From: Methylocystaceae bacterium
GTDB lineage: Bacteria > Pseudomonadota > Alphaproteobacteria > Rhodospirillales > Terasakiellaceae
Assembly: GCA_013373265.1 (NCBI GenBank)
Contig: JABXIC010000138.1
Location: forward strand, 1-40,044
Reading direction: 5' to 3'
DNA length: 40,044 nucleotides
Shown here: one piece after another, positions 1 through 8,393 of the stretch
Numbering within the stretch: position 1 is the stretch's first letter
Layout of the letters: every line of letters starts with the position of its first letter
Notes under the pieces: model-generated
Seen by the model: only the letters and a program-made list of their open reading frames with translations
Told to the model about the DNA's origin: nothing
Databases searched by the model: none
Program-made: the position numbers and the translations under genes

Positions 1-1045
1 AGCGATCAAAGATGATCAGGTCGAAGTCATTGAGCTTTTCTTCAAACAATTCCCGTACCGGAAAAGCGATGAGAGAAAGTTCACTCAAAGGGGTGAAATC
101 TTCTTTTTCAGAGGGGCGTAAAATGGTGAAATGTACCAGATCAACCGCCGGATCGGACCGCAAAATGTTGCGCCATGTACGTTGACCTTGATGGGGTTTT
201 CCTGAAACCAGCAAGACACGCAGACGATCATGCACCCCATTGATATTCAGCGCGACCTTATTGTTGCTGGTGCTGAGTTCATTGGGCAAGGGGTCTGTTT
301 CAATAACCAAAACGGAATTTCCGGCATGCTTTGGTGTGAAGGTTATTTCGCGTACATCTGATTGAGAAGGGGGAAAGAGTTTGATACTGCCATCAGGGGT
401 GGTCAAACGTACAACCGCATCTTTGTTGAGCTGGGCATTATCAAAGACACGCACGCGTATTTTAAGCGGTTCATCGACAAGCCCGTAACGCGGGGCATCA
501 ATGACTTCAAGGCGGCGGTCTTGATCAGTTTTCTTGCCCGTGAGTAAAAGGTGAAGCGGCCCCTCAAGGCCGGACAGGTTATCGGTGTCATGAATTTGCC
601 CGTCACTGATCAGGATGCTGCCGGCAAATCGATCAGGATCAATACCGGATAGGGCGTGACGCAAGGCAGTCACGGCGCGGGTGCCCAATTGGTCCTCTTT
701 GCCATCGGGCGTAATGTCAATAAAACGCACCTCTAAATCAGGGGAGAGAGACAAGCTTTTCTTTACTTCGGCAACGGCCTTTTCAGTTTGTGTAGGTCGT
801 TCTCCCAACTGCTGGCTGGAGGAATGATCCACTAAAACAATGGCGATATCTTTTAAGGGGCGGGTGTCGTTGCTGGTGATCTGTGGATTAAACAGGCATC
901 CCCACACCAACAGGCAGGCACCAAGGCGATACCATATGCCGCGCAAAGACCTTAAAGCGGATAAAAGGGCAATGATAACAATGACCAGACCTACAACCAG
1001 TAAGAGGGGGATGGGCAGGATGGGGCTAAAAGTTAGGTCTGTCAT
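1..1045 (-). CDS. VWA/GATase-like membrane protein, C-terminus cut off by window edge
   Basis: Open reading frame entering from the left edge; 348 codons are visible and the stop lies outside. Translation from the ATG at 1045 gives two N-terminal hydrophobic helices (about residues 6-32 and 42-54), then a von Willebrand A-like segment beginning IAIVLVDHSSS, where DHSSS fits the MIDAS pattern DxSxS, with ISDGQ further on. After this comes an immunoglobulin-like stretch and then the start of a region resembling the class I glutamine-amidotransferase-like domain found in such proteins. The ATG overlaps the stop of the upstream DUF4159 gene as ATGA, so it is translationally coupled as the fourth gene of the moxR operon. 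The family role is unproven; MoxR-linked VWA proteins are thought to act in chaperone-like maturation of envelope or metal proteins. Confidence 0.8.
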   Translation of the reverse strand, partial: MTDLTFSPILPIPLLLVVGLVIVIIALLSALRSLRGIWYRLGACLLVWGCLFNPQITSNDTRPLKDIAIVLVDHSSSQQLGERPTQTEKAVAEVKKSLSLSPDLEVRFIDITPDGKEDQLGTRAVTALRHALSGIDPDRFAGSILISDGQIHDTDNLSGLEGPLHLLLTGKKTDQDRRLEVIDAPRYGLVDEPLKIRVRVFDNAQLNKDAVVRLTTPDGSIKLFPPSQSDVREITFTPKHAGNSVLVIETDPLPNELSTSNNKVALNINGVHDRLRVLLVSGKPHQGQRTWRNILRSDPAVDLVHFTILRPSEKEDFTPLSELSLIAFPVRELFEEKLNDFDLIIFDR

Positions 1046-3708
1046 AATCCCAACCTTTGCATGATGGCAGGCAGATGAACTTGATCGCCTTTATAGTTGC
1101 CGCTGAGGATATACATCACCAGATTGACGCCAAAACGGTAGGCTTGTTCGCGTTGGATTTCTCCGCCGGGGACAACGGCATAAAGCGGGCGCAAACTATC
1201 GTCTCTGGCCCAGGCTTGTGCCCAGGCATTTTTGCCGATCAAGACAGATGAGACCCGATCACGTGTACTGTTTTCCGCAGCTTCAACCCAGACATCGTTA
1301 AAATCAAAACGACCGGGAAATTGTTTAATCAGATAGAAAGACCGTGTCAGCACATGGCTTTCTGATACGGGCTGCAAATCACCAATTTGCAGGTTTTTTG
1401 CAATCTTTGACAGAAGGGCTGGTTTGTCCTGCCCCATTGTGTCCATCAACAGGAAACCACCTGTTTGCAAAAACTGGTTAAGACGGTTTTGGGCTGTATC
1501 GCTGAGTTCTCTCTGGTCTTCAGTAATTGCCCAATAGATCATGGGAAAAAGGGACGGGTCATCTTTTTCTGGGTCAAACGCCATGGCAGGTGCCAGTTCG
1601 ACGGCAGTGCGTCGTTTTAAGATGGTGCCAAGTCCATCCAGCCCGCGTTGGACCGTTTCGTCTATTTGCTTATCGCCCGTAACCATATAAGCAAGGCGCA
1701 TGTGATTTGCCGCTGCCAGTGCCTTATCCCAATCGGGTTCGCTGAATGCCGGGTGGGTGATAAACAGCACCAAAAGACAAGGCGTGAGAACTTTGGAAAA
1801 GCGCAGCCATGTCAGTGTTGCGATCCAGTCGATGAGAGCGAGAATTAAAGCGATCAACAAACACCAAGGGGCAAGATTATGTTGTTGGTTTTCGCTAAAG
1901 CCTCTGATGCTGGCCCCTAAGGGAATATCCCCCAAAGGGGCGACTTGATCAATGAAAGGGCCAAGGTTAAAGGCGCGCAGTGCATTTTCCGTTCCATAAA
2001 GGCCCGGTGGTGTGGTGCTGTTGGGTTGAATAGATTTACCTTTGCCAATCTCCAAGGCCTTGGCCTGACCATGTGGGGCAACCAAGCTTCCGGTGCTGTC
2101 AAAGATGCGATAAGGGTATAGTTTGGCATCTGCATCTAAAATGGCACTGCCGGCAGACAAAGACAGCAAGCGCATCATCATCAGTTCAAACGTGCCGGAA
2201 AGGGGCAGGTTTGACCAATCCGGTGCGGCAGTGACATGAAACAGGATTTGCCAACCTTTGCCCCTCTGTTCTGCGGTGATCAGTGGTGTACCGTCTTGTA
2301 GCCGTGCCCATGTTTTTTCACTCAGGTTGGCATCGGGGCGGGCAAGGATTTGCTTTTTTATGACCACATCGGACGGAACTTCTAGCTCAAAGAAAGGACC
2401 ATTTTCCGAAAAAACGTTTAAGTTTGTTTTACGCTCCCAACTGAGGGCACCGCCCAGCGTGCGCAAGCCTTGCATCCATTGCACAGGGGACAGGTCATCG
2501 CGTTCTTCAACACTACGATCTGCCAGTTTTTGGGAGGCAAAACGCACGAAGATGCCGCCCGCTTCAATCCATTTTTTTAAGGCTGCGCGGTTTTCTGCTT
2601 TGATGGCTGTCTGGCTGGTGTCAAACAAAAGAGCGGTTTTGCGTTTCAGCAGGTCTTCCAGCGGGGCTTCCTGAATGGGCGCATGGGGTTTCAAACTTTT
2701 ACGAATATAATAAGCCGGATCAAGAAGGTTGGTGTTTGGGTGGTGGTTTTGGATGATGCCAACAGGACGATCCCGCCATTTTTCATCTAACAAAAAGCGC
2801 GCGGCCGGGGTGATGTAGCCACCGATATGTAAGGCGGCACTTCTGCTTTTTAATTCAGTTGGTATTTTTACTTTGAGGGTCTGTCCGTTTTGGGCATCGC
2901 TCAGTTTTTCTTTTTGTTGATAGATAACGGTGCTTTGGTCATCCAGAACTTGCAGATTGATCTCGGGTGTCGGCTTTTTATTGGCGCTGAGTACCCGCAC
3001 ATCAAAGCCTTGTTCGGTGCGTTTTACATCTGCAATCACGCTGGGCAGGGCTTCGATGCCATCATGAATGATTTCCAGATCACCGCGTTCGTGTAAGCCG
3101 GTGATAAAAGCGCTGTCGTTCTTGAGACCGTTTGAGAGCCAGATAATCCGTGGGGTTTGCGTGAGGGCCTCCAGTGTTTCATCAAGCTTTTTTAAGATGA
3201 CGGTTTTATCGCCAGCCCAAGGATGCGGCTTAAGTGTGGCTATATATGAACGCGCTGCTTGGAGGGTGGTAAAGGAGGAGGTGGTTACATTTTCCACACT
3301 GGCGATTACATGGACGGGTTGGTCATTTTGTTCAGCCTGATCCAAAATGATCTCAAGTTCTTTTTGTCGAATGGGCCAGCGGTCCATGACGGACCAGTCA
3401 TTGTCGATGACAAGAATAAGGGGGCTATCCAGATCGTTGCGCCCTTCAATCAAATTACTGACAGGCTGGGCCATGGCGAGGATAAGAAACAGCGCAATTA
3501 AACAGCGCAGGATTAAAACCCATAAGGGTGTCTTTGTCGCCAAAATCTGGTTTGAGGAAAGTTCCTGTAACAAACGCACGGCAGGAAAGCGGATTTTACT
3601 GGGCTTGGGTGGTGTAACTTTGAGCAATTGCCAAATTAAGGGCAATATCAACAAGGCTGCCAAAGCCCATGGCATGGCAAAACTGATATGTCCCAAAGCT
3701 TCCCACAT
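1042..3708 (-). CDS. BatA-like membrane protein with C-terminal DUF4159 domain
   Basis: 888 residues from the ATG at 3708, which overlaps the preceding DUF58 stop as TGATG. A start 30 codons further upstream is possible but would lie inside DUF58 and spoil the typical N-terminus (MWEALGHISFAMPWALAALL, a BatA-type membrane anchor followed by a PP-x-P-x-x-I-R-F-P motif). Order seen: N-terminal helix, a second helix near residue 60, a VWA-like domain whose MIDAS reads DNDWS instead of DxSxS, a long middle region, further hydrophobic segments around residues 620-670, then a DUF4159 domain beginning near DWDKALAAANHMRLAY with the hallmark QTGGFLLMDT. It probably sits in the inner membrane and works with MoxR and DUF58. 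Biochemical function is unknown. Confidence 0.88.
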   Translation of the reverse strand: MWEALGHISFAMPWALAALLILPLIWQLLKVTPPKPSKIRFPAVRLLQELSSNQILATKTPLWVLILRCLIALFLILAMAQPVSNLIEGRNDLDSPLILVIDNDWSVMDRWPIRQKELEIILDQAEQNDQPVHVIASVENVTTSSFTTLQAARSYIATLKPHPWAGDKTVILKKLDETLEALTQTPRIIWLSNGLKNDSAFITGLHERGDLEIIHDGIEALPSVIADVKRTEQGFDVRVLSANKKPTPEINLQVLDDQSTVIYQQKEKLSDAQNGQTLKVKIPTELKSRSAALHIGGYITPAARFLLDEKWRDRPVGIIQNHHPNTNLLDPAYYIRKSLKPHAPIQEAPLEDLLKRKTALLFDTSQTAIKAENRAALKKWIEAGGIFVRFASQKLADRSVEERDDLSPVQWMQGLRTLGGALSWERKTNLNVFSENGPFFELEVPSDVVIKKQILARPDANLSEKTWARLQDGTPLITAEQRGKGWQILFHVTAAPDWSNLPLSGTFELMMMRLLSLSAGSAILDADAKLYPYRIFDSTGSLVAPHGQAKALEIGKGKSIQPNSTTPPGLYGTENALRAFNLGPFIDQVAPLGDIPLGASIRGFSENQQHNLAPWCLLIALILALIDWIATLTWLRFSKVLTPCLLVLFITHPAFSEPDWDKALAAANHMRLAYMVTGDKQIDETVQRGLDGLGTILKRRTAVELAPAMAFDPEKDDPSLFPMIYWAITEDQRELSDTAQNRLNQFLQTGGFLLMDTMGQDKPALLSKIAKNLQIGDLQPVSESHVLTRSFYLIKQFPGRFDFNDVWVEAAENSTRDRVSSVLIGKNAWAQAWARDDSLRPLYAVVPGGEIQREQAYRFGVNLVMYILSGNYKGDQVHLPAIMQRLGL

Positions 3709-4589
3709 CAGCGCATGCCTCCTTGAGTGATGGATTGAAATAGGGCAAGCAAGGCAGATCCAGCCGGATGGTCGGTTGTATGGCGGTGAAAGCTCCATCC
3801 CAAACTATGGGTTAACTGGTTGAGAGCGTTTCTGCGTGCGTTCAGGCGGGCCCTGTAGTCTTCACGCACAGCTTGAACATTGCCAAAATAGATGCTGCCT
3901 TCATTTTCTAGACCTTCAAACTGGACGCGTCCGTCAAAGGGCAAGGTTTCTTCTGCCGGGTCCAGAACTTGCAATATATGACCGCGCACATGACGGCGGC
4001 TATAGCGTTTTAAGGCTTCTTCAATTTCATCCAAGGGAGATAGAAAATCACCGATGAGGACAAGTTCGGTATGGCGGGGTAAATGTTCATGGGCAGGCAG
4101 GCTTAGGTAAGATTCTTCATCACGCTTTTTATCCAGAATACTGGCCAGACGATGCAAGGCGGCACGTCCACCACCTGCCGGGTTTGGGTCCCCCAAGAGG
4201 GCGATTTGTTCCCCACCGCGCACCAACAAAGAGGCCAAGCCCAAGGTCAGGATTTGTGCGCGATGGACTTTTTGTGGACGGGTGCGGTTCTCGCTATAAT
4301 GCATTGAGGCAGAGGTATCACACCAGAGCCAGACCGTCTGGGCGATTTCCCACTCATATTCGCGTACAAAATGATGTTGTGTTTTTGCCGATTGGCGCCA
4401 ATCAATTCGCCGGGTTGATTCACCAACATGGTAGGGACGAAATTGCCAGAATGAATCTCCTTGCCCGGTTTTTCTGCGCCCATGAACACCTTGGGCGACC
4501 GTTGCCGCCACACGATCAGCCTCAACCAGTAAAGGGGGCAGGTTGGAGGCAGCTTCTTCGGCTAAATGTATGGTGTTTTGTGAGCTCAT
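3708..4589 (-). CDS. DUF58 domain protein
   Basis: 293 residues from the ATG at 4589, chosen because AAGGAT lies seven to eight bases upstream; a longer reading from 4613 would overlap moxR. The DUF58 signature is clear: HGRRKTGQGDSFWQFRPY (about residues 36-53) then IDWRQSAK. A VWA-like fold follows with an intact DTSAS MIDAS motif at residues 91-95. No membrane helix is obvious, unlike many DUF58 proteins. It lies just downstream of moxR (7 bp gap) and overlaps the next gene by one base, so it is operonic. DUF58 proteins accompany MoxR AAA ATPases; this one is inferred to be the soluble VWA partner of the ATPase. Confidence 0.9.
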   Translation of the reverse strand: MSSQNTIHLAEEAASNLPPLLVEADRVAATVAQGVHGRRKTGQGDSFWQFRPYHVGESTRRIDWRQSAKTQHHFVREYEWEIAQTVWLWCDTSASMHYSENRTRPQKVHRAQILTLGLASLLVRGGEQIALLGDPNPAGGGRAALHRLASILDKKRDEESYLSLPAHEHLPRHTELVLIGDFLSPLDEIEEALKRYSRRHVRGHILQVLDPAEETLPFDGRVQFEGLENEGSIYFGNVQAVREDYRARLNARRNALNQLTHSLGWSFHRHTTDHPAGSALLALFQSITQGGMR

Positions 4590-4596
4590 GATATCC

Positions 4597-5592
4597 TTAG
4601 GATTGTGGGGCAATTTGGGCGATCAGGTCATCAATGATATTGGTCAGAGAGACTCCTTCGGCACGGGCGGCAAAATTAAGGGCCATGCGATGGCGTAAAA
4701 TCGGTGCGGCCAAGGCGATGACATCATCAATGGAAGGGCTTAGGCGTTTATGCAGCACACAGCGTGCGCGTACGCCGGACATCAAGGCTTGGCTGGCGCG
4801 CGGACCCGGCCCCCAGGCGACATGGCGTTTGACATTGGCAATGTCTGATGTTTCTGGTCGACCTTGGCGTACAAGGGTGAGGATAGCTTCCAGGACACTT
4901 TCACTGACCGGGACATTGCGCACCAGTTCCTGTGCTTCTAACAGCTCTTCTGCTGTGCAGATGCGTTGGGCCGTTTTGGGATTGTTGCCCGTGGTGGACA
5001 GCAGGATTTCCCGTTCGGCATCGCGTTCAGGATATTGCACGTTGATTTCCATAAAGAAACGATCCAGCTGGGCTTCGGGCAGGGGGTAGGTGCCTTCTTG
5101 TTCCAACGGGTTTTGTGTGGCCAAGACATGAAACGGTTGGGGCAATTCGTGATAATGTCCGGCGACAGAGACACGTTTTTCCTGCATGGCTTGCAACAGG
5201 GCCGATTGGGTGCGCGGACTGGCGCGGTTGATTTCATCAGCCATCAGCAATTGGCAGAAAAGTGGGCCTTTGATAAATCTGAAATGGCGTTTTCCCTTAT
5301 CATCTTCATCAAGGATTTCTGAGCCGATAATATCGCCGGGCATCAAATCCGGTGTGAACTGGACACGGCGTTCATCAAGTCCCAGCACATGGCCCAATGT
5401 TTCGACCAAACGGGTTTTCCCCAAGCCGGGAAGACCAATCAAGAGAACATGTCCGGCTGATAAAATGGTCACCAGTGTTTCTTCAATTACGCGGTCTTGT
5501 CCAAAGATTATCGAGTTGACCTCAGCATGGATTTTGCCCATGCGTTCGCTTAAATTTTCCAGTGCCTGAACCGCTTTTGGATTGTCTTTCAC
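4597..5592 (-). CDS. moxR: MoxR-family AAA+ ATPase
   Basis: 331 residues from a GTG start; AAGGGTGA lies about ten bases upstream. Walker A is GLPGLGKT (residues 53-60), Walker B LLMADE (115-120), followed by the MoxR-typical INRASPRTQSALLQAMQE and the sensor region ATQNPLEQEGTYPLPEAQLDRF. Length and motifs are canonical. It is the first gene of a four-gene minus-strand operon with DUF58, DUF4159 and VWA proteins, a common alphaproteobacterial arrangement. MoxR ATPases are thought to remodel or activate partner complexes together with VWA proteins; the client here cannot be told from sequence. It diverges from the DUF1285 gene across a 183-base gap in which I see no convincing regulatory motif. 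Confidence 0.95.
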   Translation of the reverse strand: MKDNPKAVQALENLSERMGKIHAEVNSIIFGQDRVIEETLVTILSAGHVLLIGLPGLGKTRLVETLGHVLGLDERRVQFTPDLMPGDIIGSEILDEDDKGKRHFRFIKGPLFCQLLMADEINRASPRTQSALLQAMQEKRVSVAGHYHELPQPFHVLATQNPLEQEGTYPLPEAQLDRFFMEINVQYPERDAEREILLSTTGNNPKTAQRICTAEELLEAQELVRNVPVSESVLEAILTLVRQGRPETSDIANVKRHVAWGPGPRASQALMSGVRARCVLHKRLSPSIDDVIALAAPILRHRMALNFAARAEGVSLTNIIDDLIAQIAPQS

Positions 5593-5775
5593 GTTACGTC
5601 ACCCTTGTTTCGTCGGATTAACACACTATTTGTTAGTGCAGGAGTTTATTTACTTCATAGTAATTTACACTTATTACAAAGATATGATTGAAATCGTCTA
5701 ATACCAAACAAATATCTTTTTTAGCCTTATAAAAATGATAGATGACCACAAGAACTTGGGGGAGGAAAGAAATAT

Positions 5776-6318
5776 ATGGCGACTGCACCGCTACGACAGG
5801 ATGAACTACTGGTACAACCCATGTGCGGAGATATCGATATTCGCATTGCCAAGGATGGAACATGGTTCCATGAAGGGGGACCCATTGGTCGTAAGGAACT
5901 TGTCTGTTTGTTTTCAAGTATTCTTAAACGTGATGAATATGGTGAATATTGGTTACAAACACCTATCGAAAAAGCCCGCATCGATGTTGAAGATGCCCCC
6001 TTTGTTGCAGTAGAATTATTTGCTTGTGAATGTGGATGTGACCAAAAACTTTCCCTGAGAACCAATATTGATGAAGTTGTTTCTATAGGGCTGGACAATC
6101 CCATTCGGGTGGAACATGATCCTGTGACGGGAGAGCCTGCGCCTTATGTGATGTTGAAAAAAGGTGACGGCATGTTTCCCATCGAAGCCAAGATCAACCG
6201 TGCTGTTTTTTATGAACTGGTTAATCGTGGCGTGGAAGAAACAATTGATGATGAAGTGTATTTCGGCGTATGGAGCAACAACGAATTTTTCCCACTGGGG
6301 CAACTGGACGAGGATTAA
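5776..6318 (+). CDS. DUF1285 family protein
   Basis: 180 residues, preceded by GGAGG at 5761-5765, a good ribosome site ten bases from the ATG. The protein has the DUF1285 layout: GDIDIRIAKDGTWFHEGGPIGR near residues 18-39, then LFSSILKRDEYGEYWLQTPIEKARIDVEDAPF. No signal peptide or membrane segment is visible, so it is presumably cytoplasmic. The family function is unknown. It heads a plus-strand cluster with the CoA pyrophosphatase, DUF6111 and the CCA-adding enzyme, a recurrent neighbourhood in Rhodospirillales. Confidence 0.9.
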   Translation: MATAPLRQDELLVQPMCGDIDIRIAKDGTWFHEGGPIGRKELVCLFSSILKRDEYGEYWLQTPIEKARIDVEDAPFVAVELFACECGCDQKLSLRTNIDEVVSIGLDNPIRVEHDPVTGEPAPYVMLKKGDGMFPIEAKINRAVFYELVNRGVEETIDDEVYFGVWSNNEFFPLGQLDED

Positions 6319-6911
6319 ACCTGGAAGGGTTGATCGAGAAATTTTCCAATTTTACACCCAAACCGGATGATGTTCGTGGCGACCATGATTTAAATGGTTT
6401 CAGCCCCAAACCCCATAATCGTGAAGCCGCTGTGCTGGTTCCCATTGTGAAAAGAGAAGAGGGGTTGAGTGTGCTGCTGACAAAGCGCACGGACCATCTG
6501 TCTAATCATCCCGGTCAGATCAGTTTCCCCGGCGGTCATATTGAAGACCATGATGAAACACCTGAACATGCTGCGTTGCGTGAAACCGAAGAAGAAGTTG
6601 GATTGCCCCATGATTATATTCAGGTGGTCGGGCGATTAAATGCCTATATTACCCGAACCGGGTTTCACGTTGTCCCTGTTGTGGGGGTGGTTGATGTCCC
6701 CTTTCCCGTTACACCTGACCCTCATGAAGTCGCTGAAGTGTTTGAAGTGCCGTTGGCCTTTCTGATGGATCCGGCAAATCATCAAAAGTGTTCGCGTGTC
6801 TTTATGGGTAAGCAGCGTCATTTTTGGGCCATGCCCTATAAAGAATATTACATATGGGGGGCGACGGCGGGTATGATCAGAAACCTCTATATGTTCCTGT
6901 GTGAAGAATAA
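6270..6911 (+). CDS. CoA pyrophosphatase (Nudix hydrolase, NudL type)
   Basis: 213 residues from the ATG at 6270, which overlaps the DUF1285 gene by 49 bases; a TTG at 6330 right after a GAAGGG would give 193 residues and removes the overlap, so the true start is uncertain. The NudL/UPF0035 signature is present: LLTKRTDHLSNHPGQISFPGG, then a Nudix box GGHIEDHDETPEHAALRETE with EEVGL, one residue longer than the generic box as in CoA pyrophosphatases. The C-terminal part (TRTGFHVVPVVGVV, EVAEVFEVPLAFL) also matches NudL. The family hydrolyses CoA and derivatives to phosphopantetheine and 3',5'-ADP. It is probably cotranscribed with DUF6111 and cca. Confidence 0.88.
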   Translation: MEQQRIFPTGATGRGLNLEGLIEKFSNFTPKPDDVRGDHDLNGFSPKPHNREAAVLVPIVKREEGLSVLLTKRTDHLSNHPGQISFPGGHIEDHDETPEHAALRETEEEVGLPHDYIQVVGRLNAYITRTGFHVVPVVGVVDVPFPVTPDPHEVAEVFEVPLAFLMDPANHQKCSRVFMGKQRHFWAMPYKEYYIWGATAGMIRNLYMFLCEE

Positions 6912-6919
6912 GGTTTAAA

Positions 6920-7195
6920 ATGCGTTTTATATTGCAATACATCCTTCCCTTGGCTTTCCCGACAGCCCTTTACCTGCTTTGGGCGCTCTATCATAAGCGC
7001 AAAGCTGATAGTGGTGTGCATATCGATTTGAGCAAAGGCCCCTGGATTTGGTTGGCCTTGGCAGGTGTGTTGCTGACGGGTATGGGCCTTGCTATTTATA
7101 ATTTCACTACAGGTGAAGAACCGGGCGGGGTCTATCAGGCACCCCATATGGAAAACGGTGAAATCGTCCCCGGTCGTGTCATTCATAATGATTGA
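6920..7195 (+). CDS. DUF6111 family small membrane protein
   Basis: 91 residues with AAGG seven bases before the ATG. Two hydrophobic helices are clear (about residues 4-24 and 43-61), separated by a short basic and polar segment (HKRKADSGVHIDLSKGPW) and followed by a soluble tail GGVYQAPHMENGEIVPGRV. This is the arrangement of the alphaproteobacterial DUF6111 family, which has no known function. It starts 8 bases after nudL and overlaps the CCA-adding enzyme start by 8 bases, so the three are likely translated from one mRNA. Confidence 0.82.
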   Translation: MRFILQYILPLAFPTALYLLWALYHKRKADSGVHIDLSKGPWIWLALAGVLLTGMGLAIYNFTTGEEPGGVYQAPHMENGEIVPGRVIHND

Positions 7196-8393
7196 TATTA
7201 CGTCTCAAGACTGGTTTTGTGATGAACGCAGCCAGAAAGTCATGCATATCTTGGCTTCATATGGCAAAGAAGCTCGTTTTGTCGGGGGCTGTGTGCGCGA
7301 TGCCTTAATAGGGCGTGCGGTTCACGACATTGATATCGCGACACCTGAAAAGCCACAGGTCGTTGAAAAACTTTTACAGGAAAACGGCATTAAAACCATT
7401 CCGACAGGAATTGAACACGGCACCATAACTGCTGTTTGTGAGGGGCTTGTTTTTGAAATTACGACTTTACGCAGCGATGTCTCCACCGATGGACGCCGTG
7501 CAACGGTGGTCTTTAGTGAAGATTGGCTGGAAGATGCCGCCCGGCGTGATTTTACCTTTAATGCCTTAAGTGTCGGCTTGGATGGTGTGGTTCATGATCC
7601 GTTTGATGGGGTGGCAGATCTTCAGGCCGGACGGGTGCGTTTTGTCGGGGCGCCCCATCAACGCATTGAAGAAGATTACCTGCGTTTGTTGCGTTTTTTT
7701 CGATTTTCAGCCTATTTTGCCAAAGCTCCGATGGATGGAGAAGCATTGCAGGCTTGCATTGAACTGGCGCCCAAATTATCTGAACTATCGGGGGAACGCA
7801 TCACACAAGAGCTCTTGAAACTCTTGTCCTCCCCTAGACCGGCGAAATGGATTTCCTTGATGCATAATTTTGGCATCATGGCTCATTTGATCACAGGTAC
7901 ACAAGACAGCCACGCTTTGGAAATGATGTGTGCTTTTGAAGATAAACCCGATGGCTTGCGTCGCCTGAGCATCCTTTTAAACAAGGATGCTGATACGGTG
8001 GAACAGGTCATTGATCGTTTGAAATTATCCAAAAAACAAAGCAAGCGTTTGAGGGCTGCCCGTCTGTATGACGGGGTGATTTCAATGGATAATATCTTTG
8101 TGCAACTCTACCGCTTTGGCGCAGAAACTGTGCAGGACCGTTTGTTCATTTATTGGGCGGAAAAACAATTCAGCGGGCTTGGCCCTGCCGAGCAATCTTT
8201 GTTACATGAAATTGCACAGTGGAAGATGGACCCGAAAACTTTTCCGTTAAGCGGTAAAGATTTGTTAGAACGCGGCTTCACCAGCGGCCCCCAAATGGGA
8301 GAGGCCTTAAGCTGTGTTGAGGATTGGTGGTGTGAAAACCAATGTCAGCCTGACCGTGAGGCCTGTCTGACCTTTTTGGCTAGCCTATCCTAG
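7188..8393 (+). CDS. cca: CCA tRNA nucleotidyltransferase (class II)
   Basis: 401 residues from the ATG at 7188; an in-frame ATG at 7089 exists but lies inside DUF6111 and adds 33 residues unlike the family. The catalytic head shows GGCVRD (residues 33-38) and HDIDIATP, whose two aspartates bind metal; RRDFTFNALS and the downstream LRLLRFFRFSA motifs follow. The enzyme adds or repairs the 3' CCA end of tRNAs using CTP and ATP. The region after about residue 270 is helical and lower in similarity, as usual. The last nine bases overlap the convergent cbiA gene. Confidence 0.93.
   Translation: MIDITSQDWFCDERSQKVMHILASYGKEARFVGGCVRDALIGRAVHDIDIATPEKPQVVEKLLQENGIKTIPTGIEHGTITAVCEGLVFEITTLRSDVSTDGRRATVVFSEDWLEDAARRDFTFNALSVGLDGVVHDPFDGVADLQAGRVRFVGAPHQRIEEDYLRLLRFFRFSAYFAKAPMDGEALQACIELAPKLSELSGERITQELLKLLSSPRPAKWISLMHNFGIMAHLITGTQDSHALEMMCAFEDKPDGLRRLSILLNKDADTVEQVIDRLKLSKKQSKRLRAARLYDGVISMDNIFVQLYRFGAETVQDRLFIYWAEKQFSGLGPAEQSLLHEIAQWKMDPKTFPLSGKDLLERGFTSGPQMGEALSCVEDWWCENQCQPDREACLTFLASLS

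Noticed and set aside
3709-3798. Longer DUF4159 protein from an upstream start
   Set aside because: Those residues lie inside the DUF58 gene, and the BatA-like N-terminus begins at the internal Met.
4247-4525. Frames lying opposite or out of frame with real genes, such as this one inside the DUF58 gene
   Set aside because: They lack family motifs and good ribosome sites, and are explained by the reading frames of the recognised genes.
7089-7187. Longer CCA-adding enzyme from an upstream ATG
   Set aside because: The extra 33 residues fall within DUF6111 and do not resemble the family.
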